From the NCBI GenBank assembly GCA_964590225.1, contig CAZPWS010000037.1:1-29418 (forward strand): 29,418 nt of DNA. Direction: 5' to 3'. The position numbers and the translations under genes are program-made. Numbering within the stretch: position 1 is the stretch's first letter; each line of letters begins with the position of its first letter. The notes beneath the pieces were generated by a model, which saw only the letters and a program-made list of their open reading frames with translations, searched no databases and was not told the origin of the DNA. Below are positions 24,722 to 29,418 of this stretch, piece by piece. Source of the DNA: JAEUSG01 sp964590225 (GTDB lineage: Bacteria > Fibrobacterota > OXYB2-FULL-49-7 > JAEUSG01).

Positions 24722-25963
24722 ATGTTTGACAGCACATTTGAATTATTGAAAAAAATAGCTCTTGGCAGAGACTCATTAATTGAGTATTTCACTTTATCTT
24801 TAGGAGATGGCTGGTTATCAAACCAATCTAAAGATGATTTAGCAGATGAGCTTGCAGCTTTTGCCAATTCCAACAATGGAGTCGTTGTTTTTGGTGTGGA
24901 TAACAAAACAAAAAACATTGATGGTATTCCAATAAACAAGCTTGATATTGTTGAATCTTTTGTTAGTGAAACATGTAACGATTCCATTAAACCAGCATTA
25001 TTTGTCCGTATAACGAGAATGACATTACCAGATAGTAACGGTCAGGAGCGATCTATTATAAAAGTTGATATTCCTAAAAGTTTATATGTACACGAAAGTC
25101 CTCATGGGTATTTTTACAGGCTTGGCAGTTCAAAACGAAAAATGGCTCCCGATTTTCTCGCCCGACTTTTCCAGCAACGAAGTCAAGCGCGCTTAATCAG
25201 ATTTGAGGAACAGGCGGTTCCAAACACTTCGATTGAATGTCTCTCTCCGAAGTTATGGGAACGATTTACTACAAGATCATCGGAACCATCTGAAACGGTT
25301 TTGTTAAAGCGAAACCTTCTTGCACAGGAAGAAGATGGACGCATACGGGCATCGGTCGCAGGTGTTCTTTTATGCTGTGAAGCCCCGGACAAATACATGC
25401 CAAATACATTTATTGAGGCAGTCTGTTATCGTGGTACACATCAGGATTCGAATAATCAAATTGATGCTATGCAGATTAAAGGACCACTTGACGATCAGAT
25501 TAAGCAGGCGATGGTATTTTTATCCAGAAATAATGTGAGAATGGCGACCAAAGAGCCTTATCGGATAGAAAAAGTCAAGTTTAGTGAAAGAGCAGTATTC
25601 GAGGCCATTGTGAATGCTGTTGCTCATCGTGATTATTCAATTGCCGTTTCAAAAATAAGGTTTTTTATTTTCGACGACAGACTTGAAATCTATTCACCCG
25701 GCGCATTACCGAATACAGTGACAATTGAAAGTATACAGTTGAGGCAAGCAACAAGAAATGAACTTATCACAAGCCTTCTTGCTGAGTGTCCGGTGGTTAA
25801 TACTCCTGGTGATATTGGACGGGGTTACTTCATGGAAAAAAGAGGGGACGGCGTTCCGATAATAATGAAAGAGAGTTTTAATAATTCAGGGAAAAGACCT
25901 TTTTATCGTCTGATTGATGATACCGAACTGCAATTGACAATATATGCAAATGTTAATAATTAG
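24722..25963 (+). CDS. Schlafen AlbA_2 / HATPase_c_4 domain protein
   Basis: The 413-aa product has the AlbA_2 (Schlafen, formerly AAA_4) domain at about 18-150: DDLADELAAFANSNNGVVVF, then GVDN, IIKVDIPKS, and GYFYRLGSSKRKMAPDFL. The second half carries a GHKL-type ATP-binding fold: N-box EAIVNAVAHRDYS (294-306), strand FDDRLEIYSPGALP (317-330) and the G-box-like MEKRGDGVPII (370-380). Proteins with this pair are annotated as putative transcriptional regulators or ATP-binding proteins and are frequent in defence islands. Start 24722 has AAGGA eight to nine bases upstream. It lies 35 bp after the Abi_C gene and is probably its cotranscribed partner. The remnant of another gene begins 37 bp past its stop. 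Confidence 0.85.
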   Translation: MFDSTFELLKKIALGRDSLIEYFTLSLGDGWLSNQSKDDLADELAAFANSNNGVVVFGVDNKTKNIDGIPINKLDIVESFVSETCNDSIKPALFVRITRMTLPDSNGQERSIIKVDIPKSLYVHESPHGYFYRLGSSKRKMAPDFLARLFQQRSQARLIRFEEQAVPNTSIECLSPKLWERFTTRSSEPSETVLLKRNLLAQEEDGRIRASVAGVLLCCEAPDKYMPNTFIEAVCYRGTHQDSNNQIDAMQIKGPLDDQIKQAMVFLSRNNVRMATKEPYRIEKVKFSERAVFEAIVNAVAHRDYSIAVSKIRFFIFDDRLEIYSPGALPNTVTIESIQLRQATRNELITSLLAECPVVNTPGDIGRGYFMEKRGDGVPIIMKESFNNSGKRPFYRLIDDTELQLTIYANVNN

Positions 25964-25987
25964 AAAATGGTCATAATTATTTTGTTG

Positions 25988-26116
25988 GAAGGCTTTTGGC
26001 ATGAGTGAGTTTTCATTATCCGCAATAAACAGGGTTATAGGAAAAAACAAAGACAAGGTTAGTTCCAAAAAACCAATACCTGTGCTTTCGGACGCAAGAA
26101 AGAAAAGCGATGAAGA
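25988..26116 (+). repeat. 129-bp direct repeat, left copy
   Basis: About 6 of 129 positions differ from 28871-28999 (roughly 95% identity). The repeat starts at the Shine-Dalgarno GAAGG and ends inside codon 39 of the reading frame. It brackets the kinase/unknown/nuclease cassette. Confidence 0.93.
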
Positions 26117-26129
26117 CCATATTTCGTAG
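26001..26129 (+). pseudogene. 5' remnant of the gene at 28884, 42 codons
   Basis: The frame opens MSEFSLSAINRVIGKNKDKV and is nearly identical to the first 38 codons of the gene at 28884 (which begins MSKFSLSAINRVIEKNKDNV). After SDARKKSDED it leaves homology and stops four codons later at TAG 26127. It keeps its own RBS, so a short peptide could be made, but it is best read as a truncated duplicate. The following 102 bp (26130-26231) contain no gene, only the kinase RBS (GAGG at 26222-26225). Confidence 0.85.
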
Positions 26130-26231
26130 AACGATTAAAGTAGTCGAAATTATTTCAGGAGCCAAGAAATAAGCAAAAGCTCTTGGTGTGCAGAGGAAAA
26201 GGTATTTTGGAATAAAATTACGAGGTAAAAT

Positions 26232-27128
26232 ATGGCTAAAGTACAAATATCAGACAAAGAACTTGAAGAAATACGAAGAGATTTATCATTAACAACACCC
26301 TTGAAATTCATAGATGCGGGTGGTTACAAAGCAGTATACAAAACAACAATAAATGGCATTGACGAAGCGATTAAAATCCTGCCAATGATAGGAACAGAAG
26401 ACGATGAGATTGACGAAAACATCAAGCGTATAAAGAGAGAAATATCTATCCTTCAAACTTGTCAGAGCGATTATCTTGTAAAACTTGCCTCTATATGTCC
26501 AAAATTGATAACTGCTGTCGGAAAGTCTTTTGTAGTCTATTCGGAAGAATTTTTAACTGGCGAATCTCTTGCCGTAAGGATTTTACGACGTCATATACCA
26601 GATACTGCAGAAATCATAATGTTAATGCTATCCGGGCTGGATGTCATTCGACATTTATGGGGAGCTGATTCAAAGATTATTCACAGAGACATTAAACCTA
26701 ATAATGTTCTTTTTACGGGAAATACAAAACGACCGTTTGTCATATTGGATTTGGGAATTGCATTTGTGCTGGGGGAGACCGGCATAACAAGAAACACAGT
26801 AAATATACCTGGCACACTCTATTATATGGCTCCAGAGATGCTGAAGAGAGGATTCAGACAAAACATTGATTTTAGAGTTGACTTGTATTCGCTGGCATTA
26901 ACGGCTTACGAATATGCGTCATTGGTAAATCCTTTTGCAAGAAAGGGGGATGTTGTTTATACTACAATGACAAGGATTGCAAAAAATAAACCGGAACCTT
27001 TGGAAACTTTTAGATCAGATTTGCCCAAAGAGCTTTGTGAATTGATAAATAAAATGTTAAGCAAAGCTCCGTATCTCAGGCCTTCTAATTTAGATATACT
27101 GGAAGAATTATTAAGGGGGTTACGATGA
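26232..27128 (+). CDS. Cytoplasmic Hanks-type Ser/Thr protein kinase
   Basis: This 298-aa single-domain kinase has no TM segment or extra domain. It has loop DAGGYKAVYK (28-37), the ATP-anchoring lysine K48 (AIKIL), HRDIKPNN (151-158), DLG in place of DFG (173-175) and APE (200-202). DLG is tolerated in active kinases, so it is probably catalytic. GAGG six bases before ATG 26232 is a good RBS. The gene overlaps the next gene by 4 bp (27125-27128), which strongly suggests a kinase-substrate or kinase-partner pair. It lies inside the repeat-bracketed cassette. Stand-alone kinases of this type occur in several anti-phage systems (e.g. Stk2-like), but I recognise no known system here. Confidence 0.9.
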   Translation: MAKVQISDKELEEIRRDLSLTTPLKFIDAGGYKAVYKTTINGIDEAIKILPMIGTEDDEIDENIKRIKREISILQTCQSDYLVKLASICPKLITAVGKSFVVYSEEFLTGESLAVRILRRHIPDTAEIIMLMLSGLDVIRHLWGADSKIIHRDIKPNNVLFTGNTKRPFVILDLGIAFVLGETGITRNTVNIPGTLYYMAPEMLKRGFRQNIDFRVDLYSLALTAYEYASLVNPFARKGDVVYTTMTRIAKNKPEPLETFRSDLPKELCELINKMLSKAPYLRPSNLDILEELLRGLR

Positions 27129-28306
27129 AACTTTTTGCGCAATGTGGATTTGGGCTTGGTGATAAAGTTCAGGATGCCCTTGACAAATCCTTACTTGATG
27201 GCGTTATTTTTGGATGTAAAGATATATCCCCGGATAATCTTAATCAAAAAGCGACATCATTGATAAGTTCCAACAAAAAATTTGAAGTGCTGATAGATCC
27301 CCAATTTTATGTTACATTGCAGGCAAACAATCCAAATGTTAATCCCGGTAAATTAGAGGATTGGAGTTTTTTTAAGGCAAACAGACGGAGTCAGTTTGAA
27401 TCAAATGACAAGATAGATTCTGCAATAGAAGAAGTATTGAAAACAGAGAATAATTCGATTGCAACTTCACTGATAGCTCCAAACATATATATATCGAAAT
27501 CTTTTGACTCCATAGAGGGGTTGATTGCCAAGAACTTTATTCGGCGCAGTAAGGCAATTGCCTCAAAGGTTAATAGAAACAAACCGGTATATGCCTCTCT
27601 GTTAGTAACAAAAGAAGCATTTTTACAAAAAAGCGAATTTGAAGACTTTTTAAATGACATAACGGCATTAGAGAATCCTCCTGATGGGTTTTATCTCATT
27701 GTCTCGACCTCAACATCGGGTGCGATTGAAGAACTATATCATTCCGAGATATTAAGTAATTGGATGTTGCTAAATCATGTTTTGAGCATAAATGGTTTTA
27801 AAGTCATTAATGGATACTCAGATTTATTTACCCCAATATTAGGAGTTGTTGGTGCATATGCAGGAGCAATGGGGTGGTGGGGAACTACCCAGATATTTTC
27901 AATGGAAAGATTTGTAAAAAGTTCAGGGAAGCCTATGAGTCAACCTCTTAAAAAATACTTCAGCATCCCGATTTTGAAACGAATAAATCACAGACAGCTT
28001 ATGTCATGCCAAGAATATAACCCTGGAGTGTTGTTAAATAAGTCAAAATACGACAAACCTTTCTTGTCCGATCCGGATCAACTAAGTCGTACGGACGAAA
28101 TTTTACAATTGTGGGACGCTATTAGAAATATGAATGATATCTTTATAAAAGATGATATTATTGAATCAATCCAGCATATAGTAAACCATACTTTAGAAGC
28201 GGAGAAACACTTAGCTCAATTTGGTAGTCTTATCAATTCAGATAGTGATTATCTGGAAGAGTTGAGGGGTGGAATGCAATTGTTTAGAACTAAAGCTAAT
28301 TTGTAG
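27125..28306 (+). CDS. 393-aa protein of unknown family, kinase partner
   Basis: I do not recognise this family. The protein opens MKLFAQCGFGLGDKVQDALD, followed by alternating strands and helices (DGVIFGCKD, KFEVLIDPQFY, SIATSLIAPNIYI, PVYASLLVTKEAF, DGFYLIVSTS, GFKVINGYS). A conserved-looking stretch follows (GVVGAYAGAMGWWGTTQIFS, then MERF). The regular strand-helix order and the glycine loops suggest a TIM-barrel-like fold, by inference only. It has no TM helix or signal. AAGGGGG lies just before ATG 27125, inside the kinase gene, and the 4-bp overlap couples the two. Its stop runs 11 bp into the 3' end of the opposite-strand nuclease gene. Ser/Thr-rich segments (e.g. VSTSTSG) could be kinase targets. 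Confidence 0.75.
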   Translation: MKLFAQCGFGLGDKVQDALDKSLLDGVIFGCKDISPDNLNQKATSLISSNKKFEVLIDPQFYVTLQANNPNVNPGKLEDWSFFKANRRSQFESNDKIDSAIEEVLKTENNSIATSLIAPNIYISKSFDSIEGLIAKNFIRRSKAIASKVNRNKPVYASLLVTKEAFLQKSEFEDFLNDITALENPPDGFYLIVSTSTSGAIEELYHSEILSNWMLLNHVLSINGFKVINGYSDLFTPILGVVGAYAGAMGWWGTTQIFSMERFVKSSGKPMSQPLKKYFSIPILKRINHRQLMSCQEYNPGVLLNKSKYDKPFLSDPDQLSRTDEILQLWDAIRNMNDIFIKDDIIESIQHIVNHTLEAEKHLAQFGSLINSDSDYLEELRGGMQLFRTKANL

Positions 28307-28796
28307 GACTTGAAAGTGTTCTCGAAATTGCGTTAAGGTACTGCTTTTTACTGTACGGTTTACTACTGCGAGGTGTATAAATCCTTTGAACGGATAGACG
28401 GTCAACATCAAATCCCCAGAGACCAATTTTAAGCTTTTTAAACTTCGCAATCCCTCGCATTGGACGATGAATTATGTCTTTCGGCATTAGGACAATTGAA
28501 ACATTCGAGAAAAACTTATATCTGAATGCCTGTTGCAATGCTCGTTTCCAATCTGTCAATTTAGCCTCAAAAGTTCTGACAATGGTATTGTTGTAACTTG
28601 GCGCTTCATTTTTCGTCTTATTATACCTAAAAACTCCTACAATATCTGCCCTACCATATTCATGAACTGGAACTTCTTTCGAGATAGCAATTGTCATTAT
28701 ATCACTTTTGGAGTGAAATTTATGGAATTTTTTTCTATAAAGTGAATAAAATATATCAACAAATTGACACTCGGTAGAAATCTGACAATTATTCAT
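28296..28796 (-). CDS. Small PD-(D/E)XK-like nuclease
   Basis: The 166-aa product carries the core of a PD-(D/E)XK nuclease: an acidic residue after a strand (GRADIVGVF, D51), then FEAK (E77-x-K79), then a helix with TDWKRALQQAFRYKFFSN (Q88/Q89), as in restriction-type and Holliday-resolvase-like folds. The basic C-terminal tail could contact DNA. It runs opposite to the kinase genes and overlaps the end of the 393-aa protein gene by 11 bp, tail to tail. No RBS is clear at ATG 28796, and a later Met at residue 34 is possible. Its upstream side is a 60-bp inverted repeat. The fold is inferred from motif order. Confidence 0.65.
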   Translation of the reverse strand: MNNCQISTECQFVDIFYSLYRKKFHKFHSKSDIMTIAISKEVPVHEYGRADIVGVFRYNKTKNEAPSYNNTIVRTFEAKLTDWKRALQQAFRYKFFSNVSIVLMPKDIIHRPMRGIAKFKKLKIGLWGFDVDRLSVQRIYTPRSSKPYSKKQYLNAISRTLSSPTN

Positions 28797-28801
28797 TATG
28801 A

Positions 28802-28859
28802 ATAAAATATATTATCTACTGCTGTTTTGGCTCCTCAAAAACAGCAATAAATATTTTAT
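28802..28859. repeat. Nested inverted repeat at the right cassette edge
   Basis: The outer 9-bp arms ATAAAATAT (28802-28810) and ATATTTTAT (28851-28859) are perfect. Inside them, TGCTGTTTT (28820-28828) and AAAACAGCA (28838-28846) form a second perfect 9-bp stem. It lies between the divergent nuclease gene and the gene at 28884, 11 bp before the direct repeat. It could be a dual promoter/operator, a terminator-like hairpin or a recombination end. It has no counterpart at the left copy. Confidence 0.7.
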
Positions 28860-28870
28860 CTGTCATTTTT

Positions 28871-28999
28871 GAAGGCTTCTGGCATGAGTAAATTTTCATT
28901 ATCCGCAATAAACAGGGTTATAGAAAAAAACAAAGACAATGTTAGTTTCAAAAAACCAATACCTGTGCTTTCGGACGCAAGAAAGAAAAGCGATGAAGA
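28871..28999 (+). repeat. 129-bp direct repeat, right copy
   Basis: This matches 25988-26116. It forms the RBS and first 38 codons of the gene at 28884, which continues normally beyond the repeat, so this is the original junction and the left copy is the fragment. Confidence 0.93.
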
Positions 29000-29418
29000 G
29001 CTTCAAGGCTTTCTGGCCAAGTATGGTATAGTTGTTGATAAATCAACTTTCCGGACAATAACCACGGGACATTTCTCTGCTCACAGTCTGTCGGAAAAAT
29101 GGATTGAAAGCTGTGGCAAGTTTGAAAAGGAGGATGAAGACTGGTTTTGGCTGGCAGCTGTTGTTCTTTGGGAACGCTGGGCGCCCGATATATCCAATTA
29201 TGAAATGTTGGATGACACAATAGATGAAGGTCATGACTTTTATTATACCGGGAATAAATTGCAGGCTATTCAATGCTGGGAAAAAAGCTTCAACCATCTT
29301 TCTGCTCTCGCAAAGATAATGAATGTAAAAAGCATAGAAGATTTTGAAGAAAAAAATGATGATTTTTTGGACATAGAAGGTTGGCTGAGTGATTATGAGT
29401 GGTCTCTTCTGAATGTTT
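28884..29418 (+). CDS. Unknown protein, 3' end beyond the window
   Basis: The frame opens MSKFSLSAINRVIEKNKDNV and stays open for 178 codons to the window edge, so the C-terminus is missing. GAAGG lies 8 bases before the ATG. I do not recognise the family. About residues 50-178 are helical and rich in aromatic and acidic residues (SEKWIESCGKFEKEDEDWFW, LWERWAPDISNY). A TPR-like helix pair is suggested by GHDFYYTGNKLQAIQCWEKS. No catalytic motif is visible. The 5' end is duplicated at 26001, upstream of the kinase cassette. Confidence 0.75.
   Translation, partial: MSKFSLSAINRVIEKNKDNVSFKKPIPVLSDARKKSDEELQGFLAKYGIVVDKSTFRTITTGHFSAHSLSEKWIESCGKFEKEDEDWFWLAAVVLWERWAPDISNYEMLDDTIDEGHDFYYTGNKLQAIQCWEKSFNHLSALAKIMNVKSIEDFEEKNDDFLDIEGWLSDYEWSLLNV

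Noticed and set aside
26232..28796. Assignment to the MADS or Stk2 defence systems
   Set aside because: A kinase alone is shared with these systems, but the other MADS components are absent here and the partner protein matches none I know.

Overview
The window is an AT-rich bacterial chromosome segment. Two predicted secreted proteins end in C-terminal modules that look like type IX secretion (T9SS) sorting domains (a PNPFNP-type motif, then the FxxxLPxGVYxLRL and AGAYFIRM patterns). There are also Ser/Thr kinases with a PEGA domain, sigma-54 regulation and several lipoproteins. Together these suggest a Gram-negative of the Fibrobacterota/Bacteroidota-Chlorobiota type (Fibrobacterota is my best guess, by inference only). 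I found no rRNA, tRNA or CRISPR array.

Layout. (1) 1-2022: a long leader with a repeated regulatory-looking element, then a hipBA-type operon (HTH antitoxin and HipA kinase). (2) 2037-3340: an IS3-family element with imperfect terminal repeats, an amber codon in orfA and an A8 tract at the orfA/orfB junction. (3) 3432-5594: a uroporphyrinogen-decarboxylase/MtaA-like methyltransferase, divergent from an AraC-type regulator. (4) 15325-5651, minus strand: a tightly packed cluster of eight genes. In transcription order these are a triple PII-like protein, a Ser/Thr kinase with TM and PEGA, a small membrane protein, an FHA-like/GAF/sigma-54 activator, two lipoproteins, a secreted T9SS-type protein, and after a 179-bp gap a VIT-domain secreted protein. 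The gap carries a near-consensus sigma-54 promoter. I read this as a signalling system that controls a cell-surface structure.

(5) 15476 to the end: a defence island. It opens with a second copy of the element found in front of hipBA. Next come a PLD-nuclease/SNF2 helicase fusion, a pair of C/T-G/A hairpins, an Eco57I-like adenine methyltransferase whose target-recognition half has a different base composition, an AAA ATPase, a TOPRIM-like partner, an Abi_C/HEPN-like protein and a Schlafen/AlbA_2 ATPase-type regulator. Most of these genes overlap by 4 bp or sit very close. A cassette follows, bracketed by a 129-bp, about 95% identical direct repeat. It contains a Ser/Thr kinase, a 393-aa protein of unknown family and, on the other strand, a small PD-(D/E)XK-like nuclease. 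The repeat is the RBS and first 38 codons of a gene that survives intact only at the right edge (28884 to window end). The left copy is a 42-codon remnant.

How the genes work together (inference). HipBA and the restriction operon share an upstream element and so may share regulation. The helicase-nuclease and methyltransferase would form a restriction-modification pair. The ATPase/TOPRIM/Abi_C genes look like an OLD/PARIS-style abortive module carried in the same operon. The kinase and 393-aa protein are the best candidate for an undescribed two- or three-gene defence module. The sigma-54 surface operon is the best candidate for an undescribed non-defence system.
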